A stretch of DNA of 37,406 bases from Streptomyces hayashii (GTDB lineage: Bacteria; Actinomycetota; Actinomycetes; Streptomycetales; Streptomycetaceae): positions 1 through 37,406 of the forward strand of contig NZ_JAHHIU010000139.1 in the NCBI RefSeq assembly GCF_024539815.1, read 5' to 3'. Numbering within the stretch: the stretch's first letter is position 1; every line of letters begins with the position of its first letter. Positions 25,749-34,194 of this stretch are shown one piece after another. Under the pieces are notes generated by a model. That model made no database searches and was not told the DNA's origin. It saw only the letters and a list, made by a program, of their open reading frames with translations. The position numbers were made by a program, and so were the translations under genes.

Positions 25749-25982
25749 GACCCTTCGTCCCGGACACGGAGCCGGCCGCACACGTCCGGAAGTCCGGCGC
25801 ACTCCCGTTGGACGGCCCTGGCGGCCCCGTGGCGCCGGTGCCGCAGCAAGTGATCACATACGGCTTGACCTGCTCGTACGCATCCTCCTGACGGCACCGC
25901 AGCGGCCGTTGCGCCCCTCGCGCCGGGCGATGCACTCCCCGCGATTCCGCGCCCTCCCTCGCAATCGATGCCGCACGGACCC

Positions 25983-26039
25983 TTGACGTACAGCTCTCGG
26001 CTACGTAGACATGACCACGCGGTCAGACCGCGTGGTCAT
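25983..26039 (+). promoter_or_regulatory. LacI gene promoter with a perfect 29-bp palindrome
   Basis: TTGACG (25983-25988) and TAGACA (26006-26011) are 17 bp apart. Starting at the last base of the -10 box, 26011-26039 is a perfect palindrome of 14 + 1 + 14 bp. It consists of two overlapping dyads, TGACC-ACGC-GGTCA and GACC-GCGT-GGTC. Its place over the start of transcription suggests autorepression by the regulator encoded at 26086. Confidence 0.7.
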
Positions 26040-26085
26040 ACGGTTGACCTCGTTCGATGCAGATGTGTGACCTCCGGGAGACTTC

Positions 26086-27150
26086 ATGGCACCAGCGATG
26101 GGCGAGAACGAGAGCTCCTCCGCGCCGCGCAGCGCGGACGTGGCCCGCCTGGCAGGGGTGTCGCGCAAGACGGTCTCGCGTGTGCTCAACAACGAGCCCT
26201 ATGTCTCCGACGCAGCCCGCCGGAAGGTGCTCGCAGCCGCCGAGGAACTCGGCTACCGCCTCAACCAGGCGGCCCGCACGCTGGTCTCCGGGCGCACCGG
26301 CTCGATCGGCGTGGTGGCCCTGGGAACCGTCGGGTTCGGGACCGCTTCCCTCCTCGTGCACATCGAGCGGGCCGTGCGCGATGCCGGGTACGCGCTCCGT
26401 GTGGTCAACACGCCGGACGGCGACCCTGTGGGCATCGCCGGCGCCGTCGAGTCGCTGCTGGAGCAAGGGGTGGACGGCGTCGTCGTCTCCGAGCCCATCG
26501 TGGAAGGGGACGTCGGCGTACGCGTCGACGTGCCGGTTCTCTTCCTGGGTGCGCCGCCGGCGTTCTCGGCCGTCCGGACGGTGACCATGGGCGTCGGCGC
26601 ACACGCGTTGGCGCGGGCGGCGACCGAGCATCTGCTGGATCTGGGGCATGCGACCGTTCACCACCTCGCCGGTCCACGCCGGTGGTACGCCACCAAGGAC
26701 CGTATAGAGGGATGGCGGGCGGCGCTGGCGGCGCGGGGCGCGCACGAGCCGCCGCTGCTCAATGGTGACTGGTCGCCCGCCTCCGGATATGCGGCGGGTT
26801 ACGCACTGGCCTCGGACACCTCGGTGACCGCGGTCTTCGCCGCGGGCGACGAGATGGCCATCGGCCTCATCCACGCCTTGCGGGACGCGGGGCGGCGCGT
26901 GCCCGAGGACATCAGCGTCGTCGGTTTCGACGGCAATCCGGTCTTCGCCTATGTCTCCCCTCCCCTGACCACCGTGCGTCAGCCCTTCGAGGCCGCGGCC
27001 CGGGAAGGCATCCGCCTGCTCGTGCACGCGATCGAGGAGCCCGACACCGATCTGCCGCCGGCGAGCGACCCACCGGTCCAGCTCGTCGTCCGCGGCTCGA
27101 CCGCGCCGCCGCCGTCCCACCAGGACAAGACGGTGCGGCGCAACGCCTGA
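26086..27150 (+). CDS. LacI family transcriptional regulator
   Basis: A 354-residue regulator with the helix-turn-helix SADVARLAGVSRKTVSRVL (17-35) and hinge YRLNQAARTLVSGRTGSIG. The sensor domain has the usual VTAVFAAGDEMAIGLIHAL and PEDISVVGFDGNP, and ends VVRGST. The ATG at 26086 follows GGGAGA; an inner ATG (26098) is also possible. It is divergent from the ABC/GH42 operon and followed by the GH93-like gene, so it likely controls the whole arabinogalactan or arabinan set. Confidence 0.9.
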   Translation: MAPAMGENESSSAPRSADVARLAGVSRKTVSRVLNNEPYVSDAARRKVLAAAEELGYRLNQAARTLVSGRTGSIGVVALGTVGFGTASLLVHIERAVRDAGYALRVVNTPDGDPVGIAGAVESLLEQGVDGVVVSEPIVEGDVGVRVDVPVLFLGAPPAFSAVRTVTMGVGAHALARAATEHLLDLGHATVHHLAGPRRWYATKDRIEGWRAALAARGAHEPPLLNGDWSPASGYAAGYALASDTSVTAVFAAGDEMAIGLIHALRDAGRRVPEDISVVGFDGNPVFAYVSPPLTTVRQPFEAAAREGIRLLVHAIEEPDTDLPPASDPPVQLVVRGSTAPPPSHQDKTVRRNA

Positions 27151-27363
27151 GAACACCCCGGCAGGGAGAACACCCGCACGCCCGGGCACCGCTATGCCGC
27201 TCGCCGGCTGTCTCCCCATGACGCCGGCCGATCCCCGTCACCGCGACGCCGACGTCTTCCCGCGCGGCGGCCGCGGCCTGCGGGCCCGCCGCCTCCGTCA
27301 GGATCCCTCCGGGGCGGCGGGCGCCGAACCTCACCATCCCTTCCCTGCTCTGGGAGCCGCACC

Positions 27364-29421
27364 ATGTCCCCTGCTCTGTCGGTCGCCAGACCCGGCGCCG
27401 CCCGGCGTTCCCGCCCCGCCACCGTCCTGTTCCTGATCCTGGCGCTGGTCGTCGCCGCGGCGACGGTGTTGCTGCCCGCCGCGAACCGGGCGCAGGCCCT
27501 CGCCCGTCCCTCGCAGACGATGTACACCCCGCCCGCGGGTGCGCCCTCGCCCGGTTCGCTCTACCCGCGAGCCATACGCCTGCAGCACAACGGATCCGCA
27601 GACGGCACCCTGCTCGCCACGTTCGAGCAGTACACCTCCGGCACGCCCGTCTTCCCGATCTACCGCAGCACCGACAACGGCAACTCCTGGAGCAAGCTCT
27701 CCGACGTCGCCGACACCCAGAACGGCTGGGGCATGCGCTGGGAGCCCGAGCTGTTCGAACTGCCCGCGGCGGTGGGCGGATTCCCGGCGGGCACGATCCT
27801 GGCCGCCGGCGCGTCCGTCCCCTCCGACCGCTCGGCCATCAAGATCGATGTCTACGCCAGCACCGACCGCGGACAGACGTGGACGTTCGTCAGCAACATC
27901 GCCACCGGTGGCGCCGCCTTCGACACCAACGGGAACACCCCCGTCTGGGAGCCGTTCTTCCTCTACGCCAACGGCAAGCTGATCGTCTACTACTCCGACC
28001 AGCGCGACCCCGCCCACGGCCAGAAGGTCGTGCACCAGGTCTCCACGGACGCCCTCACCTGGGGGCCCGTCGTCGACGACGTGGCGATGCCTACCTACAG
28101 CAACCGTCCCGGCATGCCGACCGTCGCGAAGCTGCCGAACGGCAACTACGTCCTGACGTACGAGTACGGCGGCGCCCCCGAAGGCAACTTCTCCGTCTAC
28201 TACAAGATGTCCTCCGACCCCGAGGCCTTCGGCTCCGTCACCGGCATCCCCCTGCGGACGACGGACGGCGTCGTACCCCAGAGCGCTCCCTACGTCACCT
28301 GGCTGCCCACCGGAGGCCCGGCCGGCACCCTCGCCGTCAGCGCCAACAGCGCCGACGACCTGTTCGTCAACACCCAGAACGGCGCCGCGAACACCTGGAC
28401 GCGCATCAGCGCCAACGTGGCCGGCGGCTACAGCCGCGGCATGACCCCCCTCTCCGACGGACACAGCCTGCTGATCCTCAGCGGCGGCCGCGGCGGCAGC
28501 AACCTCGCCAACCCCGTCACCTACAGCACGATCGACCTCGGCGGCGGCGTCTCCGACGGCGCCACGTACACCGCCTCCAACGCGGGCAGCGGCCTGATGC
28601 TGACCATCGCGGGCGGCTCCACCGCCAACGGCGCCTACGCCACGCAGCAGAACACCGACAACTCCGGCGACCAGAAGTGGAGGTTCGCCCAGCAGCCCTC
28701 CGGCTACTTCAAGATCTTCAACGTGGCGAGCGGCAAGGTCCTGGGCGTGCAGAACCAGTCCACCGCCAACGGCGCCAAGATCGTCCAGTGGGACGACAAC
28801 GGCACCGTCGACCACGAGTGGGCGGTCTCCCCGAACCCCGCGGGCGGCTTCTCCCTCATCAATCGGCTGACCGGCAAGTACCTGGAGATCCCCGACGCCT
28901 CCACCACCGCAGGCACCGCCGCCGGGCAGTGGGACAGCACCGCCTGCGCCTGCCAGCGCTGGAACCTCGCCCAGACCGACCTGCCGCCTCTCGGCACCGG
29001 CCAGTACATCTTCGTCAACAAGAACAGCGGCAAGTACCTCGACGTCCCCAACGCCTCCACCGCCGCCAACACGGCCGTCGACCAGTGGCAGAACACCGCC
29101 TGCGCCTGTCAGTTGTTCACCTTCCAGTCCGCGGGCAGCGGAGCCTGGACCGTCAGAGGCGTCAACAGCAGCCTGAATCTGGACATCCGTAACAGCTCCA
29201 CCGCCGCGGGAGCCGTCGTCGTCCAGAACACCCCCTCCGCCGCCGACTCCCAGAAGTGGACCCTCACCGACGCGGGCAACGGCTACTACAAACTCCGCAA
29301 CGTGAACAGCGCCCTCGTCGCCGGCGTCGCGCAGTCCTCCACCGCCAACGGCGCGGCCGTCGTGCAGTGGAACAGCGTCAGCGTCGACGACCAGCTCTGG
29401 AAGATCGTCCGTATCAACTGA
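27364..29421 (+). CDS. Secreted GH93-like exo-arabinanase/sialidase-fold enzyme with RICIN domains
   Basis: A 685-residue exported enzyme. A signal anchor (about 20-45, ending ANRAQA) precedes a catalytic beta-propeller (about 50-390) with Asp-box repeats YRSTDNGNSWS and YASTDRGQTWT. Glu196 (VWEPFFLY) and Glu267 (YVLTYEYGG) are 71 residues apart, like Glu170 and Glu242 of the GH93 exo-1,5-arabinanase Arb93A, so GH93 fits better than sialidase. Two ricin-B-type lectin domains follow (about 400-540 and 545-685), each with a TACACQ motif and QxW repeats. The ATG at 27364 follows GGGAGC. It likely degrades arabinan outside the cell and feeds the ABC importer. A strong terminator closes it. Confidence 0.8.
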   Translation: MSPALSVARPGAARRSRPATVLFLILALVVAAATVLLPAANRAQALARPSQTMYTPPAGAPSPGSLYPRAIRLQHNGSADGTLLATFEQYTSGTPVFPIYRSTDNGNSWSKLSDVADTQNGWGMRWEPELFELPAAVGGFPAGTILAAGASVPSDRSAIKIDVYASTDRGQTWTFVSNIATGGAAFDTNGNTPVWEPFFLYANGKLIVYYSDQRDPAHGQKVVHQVSTDALTWGPVVDDVAMPTYSNRPGMPTVAKLPNGNYVLTYEYGGAPEGNFSVYYKMSSDPEAFGSVTGIPLRTTDGVVPQSAPYVTWLPTGGPAGTLAVSANSADDLFVNTQNGAANTWTRISANVAGGYSRGMTPLSDGHSLLILSGGRGGSNLANPVTYSTIDLGGGVSDGATYTASNAGSGLMLTIAGGSTANGAYATQQNTDNSGDQKWRFAQQPSGYFKIFNVASGKVLGVQNQSTANGAKIVQWDDNGTVDHEWAVSPNPAGGFSLINRLTGKYLEIPDASTTAGTAAGQWDSTACACQRWNLAQTDLPPLGTGQYIFVNKNSGKYLDVPNASTAANTAVDQWQNTACACQLFTFQSAGSGAWTVRGVNSSLNLDIRNSSTAAGAVVVQNTPSAADSQKWTLTDAGNGYYKLRNVNSALVAGVAQSSTANGAAVVQWNSVSVDDQLWKIVRIN

Positions 29422-29447
29422 CGCCTCCCACCCGGCTCGGACCGGAC

Positions 29448-29480
29448 GCGGGGACCGCCGGCAAGGCGGTCCCCGCCTTT
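29448..29480 (+). terminator. Strong rho-independent terminator
   Basis: GCGGGGACCGCC (29448-29459) and GGCGGTCCCCGC (29465-29476) pair perfectly over 12 bp with a 5-base loop, followed by CTTT. It lies 26 bp after the GH93-like gene and also before the convergent ArsR gene end. Confidence 0.85.
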
Positions 29481-29535
29481 GACGTCACTACAAGGAAGTC
29501 ACGCCCGTGACCGTCCCCCCGGGGCCCTGCGGCGG

Positions 29536-29880
29536 TCAGGGTCCAGTGGCTCCCTCCGCCAGATCCTTGATCGCGTCGAGGCGGTGTTCCCACTGGGCGG
29601 CGAGTGCGTCCATCCACCGGGTCGCCCGCCTCAGTGGTCGCAGGTCGGCTTCGTAGCGGACCTCGCGTCCGGTCCGGTGGGCGCGCACCAGTCCGGCGCG
29701 GTCGAGGACGGCCAGGTGTTTGGCCACCGCCTGGCGGGTGACGGGGAGGCCTGCCGCCAGGGACGTCGAGGTGGCGGCGCCGTCACGGGCAAGGACGGCC
29801 AGGACCTCTCGGCGGATCGGGTCGGCCAGGGCCACCAGAACGCCCTCGGGGGCCTGTTCGCCCTCTGTGGTGCGGGTCAT
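29536..29880 (-). CDS. ArsR family transcriptional regulator
   Basis: A 114-residue winged-helix regulator. ALADPIRREVLAVLARDGAATS is followed by the recognition part LPVTRQAVAKHLAVLDRAGLVRAHRTGREVRYEA. There are no metal-binding cysteines, so it is of the SdpR-like subgroup usually paired with SRPBCC proteins. The start overlaps the stop of the SRPBCC gene (ATGA). Gene order is SRPBCC first, regulator second; the reverse is more usual. It probably autoregulates through the dyads at 30336-30414. Confidence 0.85.
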   Translation of the reverse strand: MTRTTEGEQAPEGVLVALADPIRREVLAVLARDGAATSTSLAAGLPVTRQAVAKHLAVLDRAGLVRAHRTGREVRYEADLRPLRRATRWMDALAAQWEHRLDAIKDLAEGATGP

Positions 29881-30335
29881 GCCGTGGTCTGTTCGCAGTC
29901 CGCGCACAGGTGGTCCAGCTTGCCGGGCCAGTTCCGGCTGTTGGCCCGGTGCCGGTCGGCGGCCTCCTCGGTGGACAGCCCGAGGTGCGCGAAGCCGCTC
30001 TCGACCATGGTGAGCCGGGTGCCGCCAGTGGATTCGTCCTCGGTCAGGGTGAACTCGACCAGAGTGGCGTTGGAGTCGTCCGGCTCCTCGCCTGCGGCGC
30101 CTTGGGACCACCGCCAGGACAGGGCGCGCGGCGGTTCGACCGACTGGATACGGGCGGGAATGACGCCGTGGATGCCGTGGTCGAAGACCAGAAGACCGCC
30201 GGGGCGCAGGTCGATCTTGACCGGCTCTCCGTTGCCGAACCAGCGGCCGAGGAAAGCGGACTCGGTCAGCACGGACCAGACCCGTTCCCGGGAGGCGTTG
30301 ATCACGATGGCGCGTTCGATCGTGTCGGGGGTCAT
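29877..30335 (-). CDS. SRPBCC (AHSA1-like) protein
   Basis: A 152-residue protein of the START/Bet v1-like fold with family motifs at the start (IERAIVINASRERVWSVLTESAFLGRWFG), in the middle (RPGGLLVFDHGIHGVIPARI) and at the end (LTEDESTGGTRLTMVESGF). It ends in CADCEQTTA. Such proteins bind hydrophobic ligands; the function of ArsR-paired ones is not known. The start at 30335 follows GATGAGG. It heads the operon with the ArsR regulator. Confidence 0.8.
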   Translation of the reverse strand: MTPDTIERAIVINASRERVWSVLTESAFLGRWFGNGEPVKIDLRPGGLLVFDHGIHGVIPARIQSVEPPRALSWRWSQGAAGEEPDDSNATLVEFTLTEDESTGGTRLTMVESGFAHLGLSTEEAADRHRANSRNWPGKLDHLCADCEQTTA

Positions 30336-30414
30336 TGCAACCTCATCTCATCCGGATGCGCTACCCAAAGGTTGCACATCCGGAAGGGCATGCGCAACCG
30401 ATCGGTTGCGCATG
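30336..30414 (-). promoter_or_regulatory. ArsR-type operators: perfect 26-bp palindrome and a second dyad
   Basis: Positions 30389-30414 form a perfect palindrome centred on GCAACCGATCGGTTGC. A second pair, TGCAACCT (30336-30343) and AGGTTGCA (30369-30376), is inverted with a 25-bp spacer and uses the same GGTTGC half-site. Both lie in front of the SRPBCC-ArsR operon. Confidence 0.7.
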
Positions 30415-30731
30415 AGGTGAGTGGCCGCTTGGGTCACGCCAAGCTTCGAGTGCTCCCGCCGCTCAGCGGCCAGAGACCCACGAGGGCGACTTCACCCGCA
30501 CGCCGCCCGGGCGACCGTACGTCGCGATCCCCCCGAGGGCCGTGGACGACAAGAACGACTGACGCCCTTCGGGACGTCGGCCGCCTCCGCGAGATCGCCG
30601 ACGCCTGTGTCGCCGGCCGACACCGTCGCCCTCAGATACGGACGGACGGGCGGGCCGTAGGCACGGGACGCGGGCGGCCTTCCGTGACGGTTGCTCTCCG
30701 GAGCCCCGGCTCGCACAAGGCCCACCGACCG
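30415..30731. other. 317-bp gap without a visible gene
   Basis: Between the ArsR operator and the HxlR stop (30732) I find only Arg/Pro-rich shadow frames. No terminator-like hairpin with a convincing stem was seen. Confidence 0.4.
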
Positions 30732-31253
30732 TCAGTCGGACGCGGATGCGGGTTTCGCCCCCGGGCCGGGGGCCGCCACGACCTCACCGGGCGCGGCGAT
30801 GTCGTGTCCGGAGGCGCAGGTCACCACCGTCCGGACCGGGCTGCCGCACTCATGGTGGAGCAGGGAGATCGTGCCGGCGCCTTCGGGGACGATCCACTGC
30901 TCGGCCCAGTCGTTGAGGGCGATCAGGATGGGCAGGAGACTGCGGCCCTTGCCGGTGAGGCGGTACTCGTCCCGCGCGCGAGCACCGGGAGCCCGGTAGC
31001 GGGTCTTCTCCAGGATCCCGTCGGCCACGAGGTCCCGCAGACGGGCGGACAGCACGCTCGGACTGATGCCGCAGTGGCGTTCGAAGTCGTCGAAGCGGCG
31101 GGTGCCGTAGAAGGCCTCCCTGATGATCACACCCGTGGTCCGCGGGCTGAGGGACCGCAGGGCGAGGTTGATCGAGTCGGGCTCGATGTCCCAGGCGTCC
31201 CGCTCCCACCGCTGCGGATGGCCCCCGGTCGCTGCTTCGGCTGCTTCGCTCAC
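30732..31253 (-). CDS. HxlR family transcriptional regulator
   Basis: A 173-residue winged-helix regulator. The core is LRSLSPRTTGVIIREAFYGTRRFDDFERHCGISPSVLSARLRDLVADGILEKTRY, followed by the wing RDEYRLTGKGRSLLPILIALNDWAEQW. The C-terminal 50 residues add a part with HHECG and CASGHDI, so Cys and His pairs could bind metal or sense redox. Divergent from the oxidoreductase gene at 31341, with a dyad between them, it probably controls that operon in response to an aldehyde, quinone or similar signal. Confidence 0.9.
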   Translation of the reverse strand: MSEAAEAATGGHPQRWERDAWDIEPDSINLALRSLSPRTTGVIIREAFYGTRRFDDFERHCGISPSVLSARLRDLVADGILEKTRYRAPGARARDEYRLTGKGRSLLPILIALNDWAEQWIVPEGAGTISLLHHECGSPVRTVVTCASGHDIAAPGEVVAAPGPGAKPASASD

Positions 31254-31300
31254 GTCTCCCCCTCCAGGTGTGTTGCCGCGAGTCTATCCGTCCCCCTATT

Positions 31301-31324
31301 CTGACTACGGTTTTACGAAGTCAG
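31301..31324. promoter_or_regulatory. HxlR-type operator dyad
   Basis: CTGACTACG (31301-31309) and CGAAGTCAG (31316-31324) form an inverted repeat with one mismatch and a 6-base spacer, between the divergent HxlR and oxidoreductase genes and about 16 bp before the latter's start. Confidence 0.6.
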
Positions 31325-31340
31325 CCGAAAGGGGCACCAC

Positions 31341-32936
31341 ATGAACATCGGTGAGAGCTACCACCGCAGTACGGCCGGCCAGGCATGGGACGCGATCGTC
31401 GTCGGATCGGGGATAGGCGGCCTGACCACGGCCGCGTTCCTGGCCCGCACCGGACAGCGGGTCCTCGTGCTGGAGAAGCACTTCACGGCGGGCGGCGCCA
31501 CCCAGACCTTCCGGCGCTCCGGATACGAATGGGACGCCGGGCTCCACTACATGGGCGACGTCCACCGGCCCACCAGCGGCCTGCGCCAGATCTTCGACCA
31601 CATCAGCGGCGGCAAGCTGGAGTGGGCTCCCATGCCGGACGTGTACAACCGGGTCTTCATCGGGGACCGGGAGTACGAGTACCGCTCCGGTGCGCAGCGG
31701 TTCAAGGACCGCATGAAGGAGTACTTCCCCCACGAGTCCGAGGCCGTCGACAGGTACGTCGACCTGGTCCACGCGGCGAACCGCGCGGCCCGCCCCTACC
31801 TCGCCCACCGCAGCCTCCCGCACGCGGCCGCGGACGCCCTGTACGACGACCTGGCCGCGCCCTTCCGCTCGCATGCGGACCGCACGGTCACGGAAGTGCT
31901 CAGCGACCTCACCGACGACGCGGAACTGCGCGCGGTGCTCAGCGGCCACTACGGCGACTACTCGCTCGCCCCCGGCCGCGCCTCGTTCGGCATGCACGCC
32001 ATGCTCATCCGCCACTACATCGACGGCGCCAACTTCCCCGTAGGAGGCTCCGGCCGCCTCGCGGAGACGGCGGCCGACGTCATCACCGCGGCCGGAGGCG
32101 CCGTCCTGGTCTCCGCGGAGGTCGAGCAGGTCCTGCTGGACGACAAGGGCGCGGCCTGCGGCGTCCTCATGACGGACGGCAAGAGCTTCCGCGCTCCGCT
32201 GGTCGTCAGCGACGCCGGCGCCCTCGACACCCTGACCCGGCTGGCGCCGGACCGGACTCCCGAAGCCGACCGGCTCGTCGAGTCCCTGCGTGCCGTCGGC
32301 CCTTCGCAGACGTACGTCATGCTCAACATCGGGATCCGGGAATCCGGGGACCGGCTCGACCTGGACCCGGCCAACATCTGGGCCCACGCCGGACCCGACA
32401 TCGACGGCGACATCGCGGCGTTCGAGGCCGACCCCCAGCACCGCGCCATGCCGACGTACTTCATCACCTTCCCGTCCGTGAAGGACCCGACATGGGAGAG
32501 CCGCTACCCGGGACGCACCACCATCGACATCGCCGGGCTGACCGCCTGGTCGCTGTTCGAGCCGTACGCGGGAAGCGCGTGGATGCGCCGGGGCGCCGAA
32601 TACGAGCGGCTCAAGGACAGGCTGACCGAGGAACTCCTGGGCCAGGTCTTCCGTTTCTGTCCCCAGTTGCAGGGCCGCATCGACCACGTCGAGCTGGCGA
32701 CGCCGCTCAGCTACAACCACTTCCTCGGCAGGGAGAGGGGTGACTTCATGTCCCTCGCCCACACCCCGCAGCGGTTCGCCGTGCGTGGCCTCGGCGCCCA
32801 CACCCACATCCCCGGCCTCCTGCTCACCGGCCAGGACGTGGCGTCGGCCGGCGTCAGCGGCGCCGTCATGGGCGGGGTCGTCGCCGCCTCAGCGGCCCTG
32901 GAGCGCGACGCCCTGGAAGACCTCTCGGCCGGATGA
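31341..32936 (+). CDS. FAD-dependent oxidoreductase, phytoene desaturase/retinol saturase family
   Basis: A 531-residue flavoprotein with an N-terminal Rossmann motif VGSGIGGLTTAAFLARTG (21-38) and EKHFTAGGATQTF downstream. The segment GGSGRLAETAADVITAAGG in the middle and the C-terminal FAD motif LGAHTHIPGLLLTGQDVASAGVSGAVMGG are as in CrtI-like enzymes and retinol saturases. These reduce or desaturate polyene and isoprenoid chains. The ATG at 31341 follows GAAAGGGG. It overlaps the MaoC gene (ATGA). No carotenoid pathway genes are nearby, so the substrate is not a standard carotenoid as far as the window shows. Confidence 0.85.
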   Translation: MNIGESYHRSTAGQAWDAIVVGSGIGGLTTAAFLARTGQRVLVLEKHFTAGGATQTFRRSGYEWDAGLHYMGDVHRPTSGLRQIFDHISGGKLEWAPMPDVYNRVFIGDREYEYRSGAQRFKDRMKEYFPHESEAVDRYVDLVHAANRAARPYLAHRSLPHAAADALYDDLAAPFRSHADRTVTEVLSDLTDDAELRAVLSGHYGDYSLAPGRASFGMHAMLIRHYIDGANFPVGGSGRLAETAADVITAAGGAVLVSAEVEQVLLDDKGAACGVLMTDGKSFRAPLVVSDAGALDTLTRLAPDRTPEADRLVESLRAVGPSQTYVMLNIGIRESGDRLDLDPANIWAHAGPDIDGDIAAFEADPQHRAMPTYFITFPSVKDPTWESRYPGRTTIDIAGLTAWSLFEPYAGSAWMRRGAEYERLKDRLTEELLGQVFRFCPQLQGRIDHVELATPLSYNHFLGRERGDFMSLAHTPQRFAVRGLGAHTHIPGLLLTGQDVASAGVSGAVMGGVVAASAALERDALEDLSAG

Positions 32937-33466
32937 AGGGCGGCTCCGCTGTGACGGCAGGCACCACCACGACCCTGAGCGGCAGCGACTTCGCCACCCC
33001 GGTCGAGGACCGGTACTTCGAGGACTACGTGCCAGGGTCCGTGTACGTCTACGGCAGCGTCACCATGACGCGGGAGGACATTCTCCGGTTCGCGAACGAG
33101 TTCGACCCGCAAAGCATCCACAACGATCCGCAGGCGGCCCGGCAGGGACCGTTCAGCGGTCTCATCGCCAGCGGCTGGCACACCTGTTCCGTCACGATGC
33201 GGATGTATGTCGACCACTACGTCAGCAAGGTGGCGAGCCTGGCCTCCCCCGGCATCGACGAACTGCGCTGGGTCCGGCCGGTCAGACCCGGCGACCGTCT
33301 GTCCCTGCGGGCTACGGTCCGGGACGCCCGCGTCTCGCGCTCGAAGCCGGATCGCGGTCTCGTCACCACCGGCATCGAGGTGCTCGACCAGCACGGACGG
33401 ACCGTGCTGACCATGAGCGCCATGAATCTCTTCCTGCGCCGCCAGGTCATCGGCGGGGCAGGATGA
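32933..33466 (+). CDS. MaoC-like hot-dog fold dehydratase
   Basis: A 177-residue protein. The hydratase motif reads FANEFDPQSIHNDPQAARQGPF, with Asp and His of the active site, followed by SGLIASGWHTCSVTMRM. The C-terminal half (VRPVRPGDRLSLRATVRDAR and RGLVTTGIEVLDQHGRTVLTM) is the usual second strand set. Such enzymes hydrate enoyl-thioesters. It is coupled to the oxidoreductase gene, so the two may act in sequence on one unsaturated substrate. The start at 32933 overlaps the previous stop; GTG at 32951 is also possible. Confidence 0.85.
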   Translation: MKGGSAVTAGTTTTLSGSDFATPVEDRYFEDYVPGSVYVYGSVTMTREDILRFANEFDPQSIHNDPQAARQGPFSGLIASGWHTCSVTMRMYVDHYVSKVASLASPGIDELRWVRPVRPGDRLSLRATVRDARVSRSKPDRGLVTTGIEVLDQHGRTVLTMSAMNLFLRRQVIGGAG

Positions 33467-33746
33467 CGGCTCGCTGCCGCCGCCCTCGGAGTGCGGGGGT
33501 GCAGCGCGCCCGGAACTGCCCCGGACGCTTTCACCGGTGCGCGGAGTTCCCGCCGGGTGGAGCGAGATCTTCTCCGGCCCGCGCGCGCTTTCGCCTGCCG
33601 CGCTGCGCCGGCGCCGTCGGGTATCGGCCACGGCTGACGGCGGGCCACTGCGACCGGGACCGGGCCCGCAAAGAAGCCACGGAACGCTCCCCCGCCCTGC
33701 AATCCGTCGAATCCCCGTCGAAGGCAACAGAGTTGGGCGCCAATGA

Positions 33747-33806
33747 TTGACAGATCGGCACCCGATCGGGAATCTGACTGTTGCAAGAAATATGGGAACG
33801 CTCCCA
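33747..33806 (+). promoter_or_regulatory. Promoter with a CebR-type operator
   Basis: TTGACA (33747-33752) and GAATCT (33770-33775) are 17 bp apart. The box TGGGAACGCTCCCA (33793-33806) differs by one base from the CebR consensus TGGGAGCGCTCCCA, known to repress cellulase and cellobiose genes in Streptomyces. It would block transcription from just downstream of the start. Confidence 0.8.
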
Positions 33807-33822
33807 GAAGCGTTGGCGCCCC

Positions 33823-33918
33823 ATGAAGAAAGGAACGGCACTTCTGCGACGCTTCCGCGGAATTCCCGCCGCCCGGCCACAGAGGCAGGCGGGTGGGCGC
33901 GAAGGGCTTCTCCCCTGA
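33823..33918 (+). other. Possible truncated leader of a lost cellulase, 31 codons
   Basis: Seventeen bases after the CebR-type box begins ATG, reading MKKGTALLRRFRGIPAARPQ, then soon a stop at 33916. The basic N-terminus looks like the start of a secreted-enzyme signal peptide, but no hydrophobic core follows. This fits a broken cellulase gene start whose promoter now serves the genes at 34195 and 35229. The ribosome binding site is weak. Confidence 0.3.
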
Positions 33919-34194
33919 TCGAGTCACCGATCGGCCGGTGCCGAACAACTCACCGTGCCTCTGCTCGCCATGCCTCTGCTCGCCATGCCGCACCGCATCG
34001 CATCGCATCGCTCAGCATCACGGTCGCCGCCACGTGCGTGACCGGACCGACCTGCACCGGCGCGAAACGCCGGCCTGACCACCCCGCGTCCCCTCCCCCC
34101 ACCGCCTCGGTCAGCGCCACCGCCGCGGCGTCGCCGACGCCTCTTCCGGCGCCTGGCCGAGCAGAGCTCCGCACCCCCCACACCAGGAGTCTCC
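33919..34194. repeat. Gap with short tandem repeats
   Basis: A 15-bp unit (TGCCTCTGCTCGCCA) occurs twice at 33956-33985, and GCATC three times at 33995-34009. Otherwise this untranslated leader before 34195 shows no gene; the frames through it are Ser/Arg/Pro-rich shadows. Confidence 0.5.

Larger units (their letters stand above)
25592..26085. other. Divergent regulatory gap between the ABC operon and the LacI gene
   Basis: This 494-bp stretch holds the minus promoter (25719-25748), the plus promoter (25983-26011) and the palindrome (26011-26039). I see no gene in it. Confidence 0.6.

Noticed and set aside
33956..34009. Short tandem repeats as a possible replication or attachment site
   Set aside because: Only two 15-bp and three 5-bp copies exist, with no partner site or integrase nearby.
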